A DNA stretch of 64,000 nucleotides from Aureibaculum flavum (GCF_016406085.1 NZ_JAEHFJ010000009.1:113499-177498), one strand, 5' to 3'. Positions 52,319 to 61,513 are shown, counted from the stretch's first letter. Notes: a model not told the origin generated them from the sequence alone. Numbers and translations are program-made.

Positions 52319-53281
52319 TTATAATCCCAAGGTATCCATTTTTTCTTTTTCGTACCTGCTGTCTTCCGCAGGATAACGCAAGGATTTTTCATAGTTACCA
52401 GATTCCTTAGCCAAAGACCAGGTTAAGCTTTCGCCAGCAAATTTTGAGGTAGGTATATTTGTAAATACACTATCCTGATACGCTTGTTCTGCGTCTATAA
52501 TGTGCCAACCTTCTTCTTTAAATTTATTTATAAGATCGTCTAAGAATAGGGCAGAGGTTAAATTATGATGCAGCAATAAGGTGTGATTGATATTTCTTCC
52601 GTTGAGTTCGTTGGAAAGCGTTTCATAATAGTTGGCTCGCTCAAGAATATGTTGCACATAAAAGTCTTTGAATTGATTAATGTCTGTTTTTTCAATGCCA
52701 ACTTCTTTTATTCTTTTTAAAAGGCGTGAATTTACATACCAATCAGAAGCATCAATGGTAACATATCCGTTAGCATAATGGTTCTTGGTCAGTATGTTCC
52801 TAATACTATCTACCTTTAAAGGGTTTTGACCTTCTTTTAAATAGGGAAAACGAAATAGTTTAATACTATTACTGAGGTTTGAAATAACGGAATCGGTGCG
52901 TTTTAACTCCTTCTCAAATCGTTGAGCGGTATGCTCATCGGAATTGAAATTAGGATGTGTAAACGAATGATTGGCTATACGATGGCCCGCAGTATTCCAG
53001 CTATTTAGTAAGAACTGTCCTTTTTCATCTTGCTTGTTTTTACCTGTCACAAAAAACACAGCTTTTAAATTCTCCTTATCGAGATGCGACAAAATCATTT
53101 GGTTCCATTCCTTAAAATCATAACCCGCCAAATCAGAAGTAATACCATCATCAAATGTAAAACTTACGGTTGGTTTGGCTTCCGTTACTTTTTCCGCTTG
53201 TTTTGGTGTTTCTTTTTTACAGCCTATCAGTAGTATTAGTAAAAAGAACGTAAGTTTTTGAAGTAGTTTCAGTATGAACAA
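52319..53281 (-). CDS. Polysaccharide deacetylase (NodB homology, CE4) lipoprotein
   Basis: Lipoprotein (lipobox LIGC, Cys21) with a NodB-type deacetylase domain. Motif 1 is FTFDDG (Asp44/Asp45), motif 2 HSFTHP (His105, His109), motif 3 RFPY, motif 4 DASDWY and motif 5 LLHHN. These are the metal and catalytic residues of CE4 enzymes that remove N- or O-acetyl groups from chitin, peptidoglycan or xylan. Anchoring as a lipoprotein places it at the cell envelope. Substrate is not resolved. It lies next to a hydrolase lipoprotein gene on the same strand. Confidence 0.92.
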   Translation of the reverse strand: MFILKLLQKLTFFLLILLIGCKKETPKQAEKVTEAKPTVSFTFDDGITSDLAGYDFKEWNQMILSHLDKENLKAVFFVTGKNKQDEKGQFLLNSWNTAGHRIANHSFTHPNFNSDEHTAQRFEKELKRTDSVISNLSNSIKLFRFPYLKEGQNPLKVDSIRNILTKNHYANGYVTIDASDWYVNSRLLKRIKEVGIEKTDINQFKDFYVQHILERANYYETLSNELNGRNINHTLLLHHNLTSALFLDDLINKFKEEGWHIIDAEQAYQDSVFTNIPTSKFAGESLTWSLAKESGNYEKSLRYPAEDSRYEKEKMDTLGL

Positions 53282-53407
53282 ATTAGTTTGGAATTAGTGT
53301 AACAGGATTTATAAAAAAATCTATTTAAGTAAATATTTATGTATTACTAATACCTTCTTGTTTTATTTTAATTAGCTGATCAGTCAGTTGGCTCCAAGGT
53401 TCTGCAT

Positions 53408-53761
53408 TTAAATATAATTTTTTACAATAATACCATTTGTACCGCAATGTTTTAAAATCAGATTATGAGAATTAAATAAAAAATCTGGCTTATAAAGTAT
53501 TTCACTTAGTTCAGACTTGTGAATCTTAATCTCTTCTTTTTTAGTTACTATAGAATAAGTCTCAAAAGTATATGTTTCATCCTCAATTTTAATTTGGGTT
53601 AATAGTTTTGTGCTGTATCCAATCGAAAGAATAAATACAAAAGCTATTAAAATAAGATGAATGCTACTTATATCGATAAAAAAGTAAATTACAACAAGAG
53701 CTAAACTTCCAATAAGTAATTGAATTAGTTTTTGTTTTCTATATCTTTTTATCAATTCCAT
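53408..53761 (-). CDS. Small membrane protein with PH-like tail (117 aa)
   Basis: Two adjacent transmembrane helices (about 13-30 and 33-49) followed by a small beta-rich domain (60-117) with KIEDETYTFETYSIVTKKEEI and SELSEILYKPDFLF, in the style of short bacterial PH-like domains. It resembles the organisation of the PH-like gene at 5594 but is only 117 residues. Function unknown. It is 36 bp after the membrane-protein gene at 53798 on the same strand. Confidence 0.6.
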   Translation of the reverse strand: MELIKRYRKQKLIQLLIGSLALVVIYFFIDISSIHLILIAFVFILSIGYSTKLLTQIKIEDETYTFETYSIVTKKEEIKIHKSELSEILYKPDFLFNSHNLILKHCGTNGIIVKNYI

Positions 53762-53797
53762 TTCTTTTTTATTGGGTTGCTAATAGTTTTTCAAGTT

Positions 53798-54139
53798 TCA
53801 AATAACATTTACCACTTTCTCAAGTATATAGTGTGTAGACCCTACAGTTATAGCAATAACTATGATAACCAAAAGCCGTTTGAGTACTTTGTTTTTGCTT
53901 TGCATCAATTTCTTTCTTAAGTAAAAAATATCAAATAATATATAAAGTACGGCTATAATACCACCAACGATGGCTCCAACCTGAATCAAAGCCGTTGCAT
54001 ATACCCAATCAAACATTTTCATAATCCCTTTTGAAGGTGGTGGCTTTGGGCCCAATACGATACGCATATGCGTAAAACCAGCCAATAGGCATACGATAGT
54101 CCAAATGAGATAGTTTAAAATTCTTTTAAAAATAGTCAT
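53798..54139 (-). CDS. Small polytopic membrane protein (113 aa)
   Basis: Three hydrophobic segments (about 5-22, 47-69 and 86-103). The first loop holds GPKPPPSKG, a proline-rich turn. No family recognised. Its stop falls 3 bp before the start of the HAD gene would be on the same strand (54143), indicating a tightly packed unit with the haloacid dehalogenase-like gene upstream. Confidence 0.6.
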   Translation of the reverse strand: MTIFKRILNYLIWTIVCLLAGFTHMRIVLGPKPPPSKGIMKMFDWVYATALIQVGAIVGGIIAVLYILFDIFYLRKKLMQSKNKVLKRLLVIIVIAITVGSTHYILEKVVNVI

Positions 54140-54142
54140 CAG

Positions 54143-54823
54143 TTAGTTGTTCGTTTTTTCTAATGCCGAAGATAAGTCCGTTAGTGTATTAATTACAGCG
54201 GTGGGTTCAATGCCCCACGGATCAAAAACGGAGGCGGGAGTACGTTGTATCCAAGCCGACCGCATACCATAAGAAAGTGCACCAAGTACATCAAACGGAT
54301 TGCTAGAAATTAACCAAGAATCTGCTTTTGAAGAATTCGTTTCCTTATTAAAATGGGTGTAAACAAGTGGGTTTGGTTTAAAAGTTCTAATTTTTTCTAC
54401 ACTTACAATGCCATCAAATTTATTTATAATTTGAGCATGCGTTAACAATTGTGTTAAGGCTTTTTCACTTCCGTTAGAGAAGGCAAATAATTTATGTCCC
54501 GCTTGTTTTAAATTATCTAAACCATCGGCAACATCAGAAAAGCTAGGTAAAATGGTATATTCATGCAGTAAAGCTTCCTTTTGGTGGTTCGTTAGGTTTA
54601 TGGAAAGCTTGTTACAGCTAAAGTTCAACGCATCTTTAGTACACACGGAAAAATCAGTATAGGCTTCCATTAATCCTCTTCTAAAAGAGTATTCTAACTG
54701 TTTATTTCTCCAAGTTTCCATAAATAATGTGGCTTGGTTGCCAAATATTTGCTGTAAGGTGTTAAAAACGCCTGAGGTGTTTATCAATGTTCCGTAAACA
54801 TCAAATGCTAAGGTGTATTTCAT
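54143..54823 (-). CDS. HAD-superfamily hydrolase, haloacid dehalogenase type II
   Basis: A 226-residue HAD hydrolase. Motif I is FDVYGTLIN with nucleophile Asp8; the DVYGTL form is that of type II 2-haloacid dehalogenases. Motif II lies in FAFSNGSEKAL, the motif III lysine in SVEKIRTFKPNP, and motif IV in SSNPFDVLGALSYGM. The cap helices contain FMETWRNKQLEYSFRRG, which carries the Arg typical of L-2-haloacid dehalogenases. Substrate specificity is not certain; phosphatase activity is also possible in the family. Confidence 0.88.
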   Translation of the reverse strand: MKYTLAFDVYGTLINTSGVFNTLQQIFGNQATLFMETWRNKQLEYSFRRGLMEAYTDFSVCTKDALNFSCNKLSINLTNHQKEALLHEYTILPSFSDVADGLDNLKQAGHKLFAFSNGSEKALTQLLTHAQIINKFDGIVSVEKIRTFKPNPLVYTHFNKETNSSKADSWLISSNPFDVLGALSYGMRSAWIQRTPASVFDPWGIEPTAVINTLTDLSSALEKTNN

Positions 54824-54863
54824 AAGGATATAATTGTTTTTTTCTATTTTACAACCATAGAGG

Positions 54864-55295
54864 TTATGCTTGGTTTTGTTCTAAGTTGACCATCCAATTA
54901 ATGCCAAATTTATCGGTTAACATACCAAAATAGGAACCCCAAAACGTGTTTTCCATAGGCATTGTTATTTGACCACCTGCAGAAAGTCCTTTAAATAGTT
55001 TATCGGCTTCCTCTGTATTATCTGGGATAATTGAAACTGAAAAGTTATTTCCTTGTACAAATTTTGGTCCCCAATCACCAACGGTATCACTGCCCATTAA
55101 AATGGTTTTGCCGATTGGTAAACTCACATGCATAATTTTGTTTTTATCTGTTTCAGAGACTTTATAACCGTCTCCTTCCGGCATTTCTTCAAATCGGCCC
55201 AAGAAAGTGAATGTACCACCGAAAACGGATTTATAAAAGTTAAATGCGGCTTCACAGTTGCCTTCAAAGTTTAAATACGTGTTTATGGTAGCCAT
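54864..55295 (-). CDS. VOC-superfamily (PhnB/glyoxalase-like) protein
   Basis: A 143-residue vicinal-oxygen-chelate fold protein of the PhnB/3-demethylubiquinone-methyltransferase-like group: INTYLNFEGNCEAAFNFYKSVFGG, GDGYKVSETDKNKIMHVSLPIG, and the closing WGSYFGMLTDKFGINWMVN. These are standard flavobacterial PhnB-like features. Function in these bacteria is unknown; the fold includes metal-dependent and metal-independent members. Single-gene unit as far as can be seen. Confidence 0.9.
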   Translation of the reverse strand: MATINTYLNFEGNCEAAFNFYKSVFGGTFTFLGRFEEMPEGDGYKVSETDKNKIMHVSLPIGKTILMGSDTVGDWGPKFVQGNNFSVSIIPDNTEEADKLFKGLSAGGQITMPMENTFWGSYFGMLTDKFGINWMVNLEQNQA

Positions 55296-55391
55296 CTTTT
55301 TTTTGTTTTAAAGGTAGTGAAATTGTAGCTTATTAGGAATAGTACTGTAAATTAACTCTTTATTATTTCAGTTGAGATTGTTTAACTGTTT

Positions 55392-55934
55392 TTATTTTTT
55401 TAGATCAATAATTCGCTGTGTTAGCACATAGCTACCATCTCCTTTTTGATGTGGATTTATAATTAAAAAATCAAGCCTTTTAATTTTTTTGTAGGCATTT
55501 ATGTCGATGGTATATTTATTATTTACTATAAAAAAACGTTTCGATAAAAGGTCAAATTCTTCATCTTGTTTTTTTATTCCATTATATTCGGCAACCGAAA
55601 GAAGCTCATCTATTTTAGTTAATACGCCAAGTGTAATTTCTGAACCGCTATTCAAAAACCAAGATTCATAAGGGCCTGCTTTAAATGCTACGTTGTTGAT
55701 TTTTACTATAAATTCAAATGTTTTAGTAGAATCAATTATCGGGAATTGGTACAATTCACCATTTTTTTCTCCGGTTATTTTATTTCCATCTACAAGTATT
55801 GAAATTTCTGAAGCTTTAATTTTCTTTTCTGTATTATTCTTGAAAAAATGTAATGTATGGTTCGAAAATTTCTTTTGACCATAGCTTAAAAGAAATGAGA
55901 TTGAAAATAATAGGGTTAGCAAAACGGTTCTCAT
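55392..55934 (-). CDS. Exported protein of unknown function (180 aa)
   Basis: Signal peptide 1-19 (ends LLSYGQ). The mature region is beta-rich, opening HFFKNNTEKKIKASEISILVDGNKI and containing KVNNVAFKAGPYESWFLNSGSEITL-like strands, then a KRLDFLIINPHQKGDG segment. No family is recognised; the pattern looks like a small exported Ig-like or jelly-roll domain. No clear operon partner. Confidence 0.6.
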   Translation of the reverse strand: MRTVLLTLLFSISFLLSYGQKKFSNHTLHFFKNNTEKKIKASEISILVDGNKITGEKNGELYQFPIIDSTKTFEFIVKINNVAFKAGPYESWFLNSGSEITLGVLTKIDELLSVAEYNGIKKQDEEFDLLSKRFFIVNNKYTIDINAYKKIKRLDFLIINPHQKGDGSYVLTQRIIDLKK

Positions 55935-56321
55935 AAATAGCTCAACTTAAAATAGACCACAAGATAAAATTAAATTTTTAAAACTATTTGTGGTTTATAA
56001 TTTTAAAGACGTAGAAACTGTTTGATAGTTCTCATCAACTATATTATCAATAACTATGAACGAACAGTAGCTGAGGCTATTGTCATGCACACAGAAGATT
56101 TTTTAATTATCTTTTATTTTGTTTATTATATTTAGTTCAAAAAGCGTCTTTTTGTTTGAAATAAATAAAAAAGAATTAGGTAATATAAGCAAGAATTTCC
56201 GACCTTTAAAAAATGTTATTTGAGCAGAAAAATATGCCAAATAGTTTTGTGAATTTGAATTTGTAGCTTGTTATTAGCTACGAATCAATATCAACTGTAA
56301 ATCTTTATTTTAATAGTAATT
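55935..56321. other. 387-bp intergenic region without a recognised gene
   Basis: A/T-rich spacer between two divergent genes. It holds only a short stem TAGCT/AGCTA around 56265-56282, no TAnnTTTG box at a sensible distance from 56322, no copy of the island operator, and no coding-like frame. It presumably contains the divergent promoters, but I cannot locate them. Confidence 0.5.
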
Positions 56322-57488
56322 ATGACACATAAGAAGTCCTTTTTTTTAATTTTTACGTTATTCGTTATGAATTTTTATACGTACGGACAATTAAATGATA
56401 CGTCTATTGAAGCGAAAAAGTATTCGGTTCAAGAAATTAGTCACCCAGGAATCATGCATAGTGCAGAAGAGCTTAAAACAATAAAAGTTCATGTGAATAA
56501 TGGTGATGAACCTTGGTCGAGTGCCTATAAGGCTATGGTGGCCTGGAAAGGATCTTCATTAGAGTGGACACCAACACCTTTTGCTCATGTGCATCGCGAT
56601 AGTTATGGTGCCAATAAAGTTGGCGACCCGCAGATTGGTAACGATGCCGAAGCCGCTTACAGTCATGCCATACAATGGGTGGTTACAGGCAATAAGGCAC
56701 ATGCTGAAAAAACCATCGAAATATTGAATGCATGGAGTAGCACTATAGATACAATTACGGGTAAAGATGATAATTTAGTTGCTGGTATGATAGCTCACAA
56801 ATACTGTAATGCTGCAGAAATCATACGTTATACATATGACAACTGGCCACAGAATGAAGTTGATCAATTCAAGGATATGATGCTCACTGTTTTCTATCCT
56901 TTAATCAGTAATTACTATACCAACAGCATGAATTCCAATGGGAATTGGGGCCTTTCTATGGTCAATTCGGTATTGGCAATTGCCGTTTTTTGCGATGATG
57001 TACAACTGTTTAATGATGCGGTTGCCCATGTTATGGGCACTAATGTGCAACCTTACTCCACCTTTTCGGGCTATATAGATGCTAAGACAGGTCAATGTCA
57101 GGAAAGCGGAAGAGATCAGGGGCATTCTCAGATGGGGCTGGGTTATTTAGCGGCAATATCCGAAATAGCCTGGAAACAGAATATTGATTTATATGCCTAT
57201 CTCGACAACCGACTTTTACATGGCTTCGAGTATTTTGCAAAATATAATTTAGGTAATGATGTAGCATATTACAATATGTATGGAAAATTTAAGGAGATAA
57301 TATCAGAGAAAAGTCGTGGAAGATATCAACCTATTTTTGAAAGGGTATATGATCACTATGTACGCGTAAAAAAACTTTCAATGCCTTACACCAAACAAGT
57401 CGTGGAACAGATTCGTCCAGAAGGTTTTACTTCTTCCATGATTTCTTGGGGCACATTAACAGGATATCAAGGTGATCCTATGGATTAG
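56322..57488 (+). CDS. Secreted alginate-lyase-family polysaccharide lyase
   Basis: Exported protein (388 aa; signal peptide 1-22, ends YTYGQ). An (alpha/alpha)-toroid lyase fold is indicated by HPGIMHSAEELKTIKVHV, WVVTGNKAHAEKTIEILNAW, NNWGLSMVNSV-like NGNWGLSMVNS, and the signature GQCQESGRDQGHSQMGLGYL around 245-264, where the Arg and His-Gln cluster forms the active site in alginate/glucuronan lyases (PF05426; PL38-like by pattern). Substrate is likely a uronic-acid polymer such as alginate or glucuronan. No SusCD pair, regulator or second lyase is nearby, so it is an orphan gene, not part of a visible utilisation locus. Its base use is slightly more GC-rich than its neighbours. Confidence 0.85.
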   Translation: MTHKKSFFLIFTLFVMNFYTYGQLNDTSIEAKKYSVQEISHPGIMHSAEELKTIKVHVNNGDEPWSSAYKAMVAWKGSSLEWTPTPFAHVHRDSYGANKVGDPQIGNDAEAAYSHAIQWVVTGNKAHAEKTIEILNAWSSTIDTITGKDDNLVAGMIAHKYCNAAEIIRYTYDNWPQNEVDQFKDMMLTVFYPLISNYYTNSMNSNGNWGLSMVNSVLAIAVFCDDVQLFNDAVAHVMGTNVQPYSTFSGYIDAKTGQCQESGRDQGHSQMGLGYLAAISEIAWKQNIDLYAYLDNRLLHGFEYFAKYNLGNDVAYYNMYGKFKEIISEKSRGRYQPIFERVYDHYVRVKKLSMPYTKQVVEQIRPEGFTSSMISWGTLTGYQGDPMD

Positions 57489-57525
57489 TATGTGTCATTT
57501 TTAATGTAGATAGGTCGTTTTGTTT

Positions 57526-58179
57526 TTATTTCCAGTGGTTTTTAATGATTGCACTTTTTATAGCTCGCAATAAATAATAAAGTCTTTCTTGTTTTAGACC
57601 AATACCAAAAGAAATTCTTTTTTGTCCTTCAAAAACTAGGCTTCCACCTTGGCTTCCTGGATAACGTAAGTTTGCTTTTTTTTCTTTTAATGCAGTAATG
57701 TCTTTCCATAAAAAATTTTTAACCAATCCTATAGTACCAATGCCTGTAAAAACTTTTCCACCTTTATTATTCAACGTTACTTCTACTTTGCCCCAAATAC
57801 TCATTAGTGTTACACCCCAGAAAACAATAGAACCTATGATAAATGGAATTCCAAAAAGAGATAAAAATAAATTAAACTCACCTTTAATTATTTGCGTTCC
57901 ATAAATGCCACTTAGCGAGCCACCCGACCATACTAACATAAATGGTACCATAAAAATTGCAACTGGCGAACGTGTTGTTGCTCCAATAATAGTGTCATTA
58001 TGCTCTGTTTTATACCAGGTTCCGGCAACTACATTAGTTTTATCAAAACTATCATACGCATCGTTTCCTAAATTTTCAGATATTTTAAATAATGTGCCAC
58101 AGCTTGTACATTGTGCTATATCCGTTTTAACATTAATCTGTTCCGTATTAATTGTTGCGTTGCATTTAGGACATTTCAT
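57526..58179 (-). CDS. Membrane protein with N-terminal zinc ribbon (217 aa)
   Basis: A zinc-ribbon (MJ0042-like) start with CPKC (Cys3, Cys6) and CTSC (Cys24, Cys27), then a soluble linker, two hydrophobic segments (about 72-92 and 104-130) and a C-terminal beta-rich part with NKGGKVFTGIG and PGSQGGSLVFEG, similar to PH-like domains. Cytosolic zinc ribbon plus membrane hairpin is seen in several uncharacterised Bacteroidota proteins. It begins 17 bp after the gene at 58197 and is likely co-transcribed. Confidence 0.75.
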   Translation of the reverse strand: MKCPKCNATINTEQINVKTDIAQCTSCGTLFKISENLGNDAYDSFDKTNVVAGTWYKTEHNDTIIGATTRSPVAIFMVPFMLVWSGGSLSGIYGTQIIKGEFNLFLSLFGIPFIIGSIVFWGVTLMSIWGKVEVTLNNKGGKVFTGIGTIGLVKNFLWKDITALKEKKANLRYPGSQGGSLVFEGQKRISFGIGLKQERLYYLLRAIKSAIIKNHWK

Positions 58180-58196
58180 TTTTTAATAATCTTTTA

Positions 58197-59000
58197 CTAA
58201 TTAAAATTTTCAAGTTCCGTGTCAATTTTCTGATGGATCTGTTCTAATTGTTGCGTATAGGCATCAGTGTCTTCTTGTAAGGCTTTTCGGAACAACTGAA
58301 ATGCTTGAAGTCGCAGTTCTGAGTATTTCAAAAGGTGTTCATTTTGAATTACCAAATCTGGCGGTAAATACCCTTTTACATTGGTATTATTAATGATTTT
58401 TATGTTTTTTTTCCATGTAGGAATGGTCTTTTCTTCTAATTCTTTTATTAGCTCTGTATTTGTTGCTGTTTCTAAATGATTATAAAAAACGAGCGATTCC
58501 GTTTCATTTTTCGAAAATTCAGCCATTGCTGTATCATATTCATCATATAAATCAGCATCTGTGGAAAGATAAGCGTAGCCAAAAACAGCTAGGAGTAAAA
58601 TGATTAGCGAAATAATGCCAACCCCTGCAGCCCGCCAGCCAGAGAAAAAAGAATTGTTGTTTTCTTTATGCTGTTTTAAAACAACCCCTTGTCTAGCTTC
58701 TAGAATACCCCAAATAATGGCTGTGTAAACTGCCGGAATTAAAAAATTAGGAATGTTGTCAAGGATATGTTCCGGAATCATAAACATACCTACTAGGAGC
58801 AGTATTGAAGCAACAATACCGATAAGCAAAGCAAATTTACCTTCTGTAGGTTTATTTAAGGCTTTAAAATTTTCTCCTATTAAATACCCAGCTGCCAACG
58901 GGCCACCAAAAAAGGTAGCCATGGTTATGGCATTAGCTGCATACAGTTTAATGTCTTCAGTGTTATTTTCTTGACTTTTGTTTTCTAAGGTTTCGGTCAT
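58197..59000 (-). CDS. Membrane protein of unknown function (267 aa)
   Basis: Four hydrophobic segments (about 25-43, 56-77, 85-103 and 125-146) after a short acidic start, followed by a helical, acidic soluble tail (about 150-267) with Leu heptads suggestive of coiled coil. No family recognised. Upstream partner of the zinc-ribbon membrane protein. Confidence 0.6.
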   Translation of the reverse strand: MTETLENKSQENNTEDIKLYAANAITMATFFGGPLAAGYLIGENFKALNKPTEGKFALLIGIVASILLLVGMFMIPEHILDNIPNFLIPAVYTAIIWGILEARQGVVLKQHKENNNSFFSGWRAAGVGIISLIILLLAVFGYAYLSTDADLYDEYDTAMAEFSKNETESLVFYNHLETATNTELIKELEEKTIPTWKKNIKIINNTNVKGYLPPDLVIQNEHLLKYSELRLQAFQLFRKALQEDTDAYTQQLEQIHQKIDTELENFN

Positions 59001-59149
59001 ATTTATATAGTTAGTTAACCCTGACAGGGGCAGATAACAATTGAATTAATGGTGATTATTTGTATTCACTTTGCTAAAATAGATGCACTTTAGTGGTATA
59101 TAGTGATGTGATGTTTATTTGTTAAGACTTGATTGATATTCGTTTTTTT

Positions 59150-59347
59150 TCAAAATCTTAAACCTTTAGTGACAGTAGCATTATACATTGGTTTTAAAAC
59201 TGCGGTTATTGTAATAAATGCTAAACCCACAATTAGCCTATATTCACTAAAAATATTTTTTGGATATACATCTGTTAAAGAGATTATTAAAATAATTAAA
59301 GTAGAAATCCAAACTAATGCTACTATAATAAGGGCTGCTTTTTTCAT
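59150..59347 (-). CDS. Small two-helix membrane protein (65 aa)
   Basis: MKKAAL start, two transmembrane helices (about 5-26 and 38-57) and a short basic end. A plus-strand frame over the same bases is less plausible (no signal-like start, Ile/Lys-rich shadow). Function unknown. Confidence 0.5.
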   Translation of the reverse strand: MKKAALIIVALVWISTLIILIISLTDVYPKNIFSEYRLIVGLAFITITAVLKPMYNATVTKGLRF

Positions 59348-59480
59348 AAAATATATTTTTAGTAATTCTTAATTTAATTATTTGGTGTTTGTTTTAATTG
59401 AATTTATGATGATTGTTGAATTTGACTTTTTTTTACCTCAATGGTTCGTTAGTAAATTTAAATTGGATAAAAGTAAATAT

Positions 59481-59852
59481 CTAATTTTCTAAATAAAATT
59501 TGAATTTTCCTGATGTTAAAATTAATTCATTATCAGTTAATTTATCTATTCTAAGTTTTTTTTCTTCTTTTTTTATAATTATAGTAATAATACTGTCATT
59601 GACAGCCCATGATCCATTTAATTTTGAACCAATTTGTGTTATTAATTTTACTTTATTATTACTTAGAAAATTAAAAGACATTTTAGAATTAATATCCATT
59701 TTTATAGGAGTGTAATTATTAGATGTTACTGGAATTAACTTTTCCATTTTAGATACTTTCCAATTTTTAATTATTTTTTTTTCCAATCCGTTTGAGCAAG
59801 AAGTCAATAGAATTAAAGAAGTTATGGTAAGTATTATTAATTTAATTTTCAT
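59481..59852 (-). CDS. Lipocalin-like small lipoprotein (123 aa)
   Basis: Lipobox LTSC (Cys19). The mature region reads KIIKNWKVSKMEKL, then MSFNFLSNNKVKLITQIGSKLNGSWAVNDSIITIII, a run of strands with the NGSWxVNDSIITI turn found in flavobacterial lipocalin-like/DUF lipoproteins of about 130 residues. Ligand unknown. First small gene of the spacer-separated array; its upstream spacer is the palindromic element at 59879-59976. Confidence 0.65.
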   Translation of the reverse strand: MKIKLIILTITSLILLTSCSNGLEKKIIKNWKVSKMEKLIPVTSNNYTPIKMDINSKMSFNFLSNNKVKLITQIGSKLNGSWAVNDSIITIIIKKEEKKLRIDKLTDNELILTSGKFKFYLEN

Positions 59853-59878
59853 AAGTTATATTCGTTGAGAGTTTTTTT

Positions 59879-59976
59879 GGTTAACGGTATTTTATAAGAT
59901 TTGTGCGACTGGAAAATCGGAGATTTTTCGGTTGGTTATTTAGTTTAAAAGTAAGCATAAATTTTATGAGGTGTTG
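59879..59976. repeat. Palindromic spacer element J1
   Basis: Outer arms GGTTAACGGTATTTTATAAG (59879-59898) and ATTTTATGAGGTGTTG (59961-59976) are imperfect inverted repeats, around an inner hairpin GAAAATC (59912-59918) with GATTTTTC (59922-59929). It fills the gap between two small lipoprotein genes and has the same plan as the elements at 60449-60674 and 62168-62357. Confidence 0.5.
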
Positions 59977-59984
59977 TAAGTAGT

Positions 59985-60332
59985 TTATTCAGTTTTAGTC
60001 CAAACTTCATTATCCTCAATTCTAATCAAAACTGATTCACTCTCTATCCTAAAAGAAAAAGGTTCGTTCTCAGTTATAAATTCAATTACATCTCCGTTTA
60101 TTTTGTAATTAAATTTAATTCCATAATCAATTCCTCCGTACATAATATTTGCTGAAGAATTATCATTAAACCAAATATGTTCAACACAATTTATCTCGAG
60201 ATTTGTTGAATTATCGCAATCTGAAATTCGATGTGTAAAAGTTCCATCAATCTCCATTTCGTTTGAATCATTATCATCAGAACACGATATCATAATTCCT
60301 ATTACACTTAAAATCAAAAGTATTTTTTTCAT
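59985..60332 (-). CDS. Small surface-type lipoprotein (115 aa)
   Basis: Lipobox MISC (Cys17) followed directly by SDDNDSNEME. Acidic residues right after the lipidated Cys resemble the Bacteroidota lipoprotein export signal, so surface exposure is likely. The rest is a small beta-rich domain with two cysteines (DCDNS and NCVEHIWF, here one pair) that could form a disulfide. No family recognised. Confidence 0.65.
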   Translation of the reverse strand: MKKILLILSVIGIMISCSDDNDSNEMEIDGTFTHRISDCDNSTNLEINCVEHIWFNDNSSANIMYGGIDYGIKFNYKINGDVIEFITENEPFSFRIESESVLIRIEDNEVWTKTE

Positions 60333-60448
60333 AATTTTATAATTAGATTGTTATAATCATCATTACGTAGAATTTTTAACAAACGCTACAGAATGATTTT
60401 CAATTATTGTAAGCATCAATATAAGTTTATTAATATTTTCATTTCACT

Positions 60449-60674
60449 AACGTTTGGCTATGTGCCGTTAATTTTCTTTGATAAAGCACTAAAGTTAATA
60501 GATAAAACACAGACCTTTTCGCTTTTAAAATATCTTTTTATGTTGCCCTTGCGTTTCCCAAAACAATACCTACTAAGAGCATGAGTTGTTTGAAGAAAAA
60601 ATGTTTTAAAAGCACTTGCCCAAAACTCAATAAACAAACCAAAATTAATGGCATATAGACTTTGTTGTAAAACG
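60449..60674. repeat. Palindromic spacer element J2
   Basis: Left arm AACGTTTGGCTATGTGCCGT (60449-60468) and right arm TTAATGGCATATAG followed by TTTGTTGTAAAACG (60645-60674) are imperfect inverted repeats bounding a 226-bp AT-rich spacer. It occupies most of the 346-bp gap between two small genes; nothing else is seen in that gap. Confidence 0.55.
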
Positions 60675-60678
60675 TTTT

Positions 60679-61281
60679 TTAATCAATTTGGGTTTCAATT
60701 AATTTCGAAATTACTTCTCCGTTTTTAGAATTTATTTTTATCACTTTCGATTGGTTATTTTCTAGTTTGCTTTTTATTGTCCAAACTAGTTTCTTTTTTT
60801 CATAATCAATGTCCCAGAAATATATTTCATTCAGTCCATTTTCATTTCCGATTTCAATTGCTTTTTTCAAGTCAATTTTTGTCTTATTCTGTAAAACTTT
60901 TAAATAAGGTTCTAAAATTTCTTGAGTATCATTCTTACTCCAAGGTGTTGTACAATTAAGATTAAATAGAATCAATAATTCAGTCAAAACTAGACTTTGA
61001 TAAGTTATTGTATAATTCAGCCAGAATTGTATCGCTGGATATTCAGATTTTTTAAATTCCTCTAAACTAATTCTTTCAAGTCCTTTTTCGGGATTATGAA
61101 CTTCAATTATTGTTTTTAATTCTTCAAATTCAAAGTTTGTTTCCAGTATATCTTTATCTACTATAAATCTCAATTTTTCATCAACTCGATGATTCGCACA
61201 AGAAATTATTCCATCAATGAAATTTTGAGAGTTAGAAACTCCAAAATTCATCAGTAGTAAAATGGTTAAAAGGATTTTCAT
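60679..61281 (-). CDS. Exported protein with PepSY-like C-terminus (200 aa)
   Basis: Signal peptide 1-18 (ends GVSNS). A helical, charged middle leads to a C-terminal region (about 136-195) with the PepSY-type pattern: DLKKAIEIGNENGL, YFWDIDYEKKKLVWTI, then KVIKINSKNGEVI. PepSY domains are extracytoplasmic and may inhibit peptidases; the assignment is tentative because the pattern is short. It is flanked by element J2 and the 188-bp direct repeat. Confidence 0.65.
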   Translation of the reverse strand: MKILLTILLLMNFGVSNSQNFIDGIISCANHRVDEKLRFIVDKDILETNFEFEELKTIIEVHNPEKGLERISLEEFKKSEYPAIQFWLNYTITYQSLVLTELLILFNLNCTTPWSKNDTQEILEPYLKVLQNKTKIDLKKAIEIGNENGLNEIYFWDIDYEKKKLVWTIKSKLENNQSKVIKINSKNGEVISKLIETQID

Positions 61282-61292
61282 TCAAATGTTTT

Positions 61293-61480
61293 ACAACATA
61301 TGTATAACCACATTGTAGTTATATCTACTATAGTTACAACTATGTTTTTCTTGAATTACGAAGCTAAAGCGAACAACACTTCAAATGGGTTGGAGTAGGG
61401 GTTTTATTTAGCGACTACGTATTCAAATGTAGTAATTAACTGGTAATAATGCAAATGGAAAATTAAGTGAGTTTTACTTG
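61293..61480. repeat. 188-bp direct repeat, copy 1
   Basis: Identical over most of its length to 62987-63174 (about ten differences in 188 bp by eye). Contains ACTAC/GTAGT arms around ATTCAAAT and a palindrome-rich start with ACATATGT and TATAACCACATTGTAGTTAT. It lies just upstream (minus strand) of the 200-aa gene. Confidence 0.85.
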
Positions 61481-61513
61481 TTAATTATAATAGTTCTTTG
61501 TTGTGCTGCGTTA

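Noticed and set aside
59133..59372. A 79-codon plus-strand frame over the small membrane gene
   Set aside because: The minus-strand frame has a sensible MKKAAL start and two clear helices; the plus frame is its shadow.
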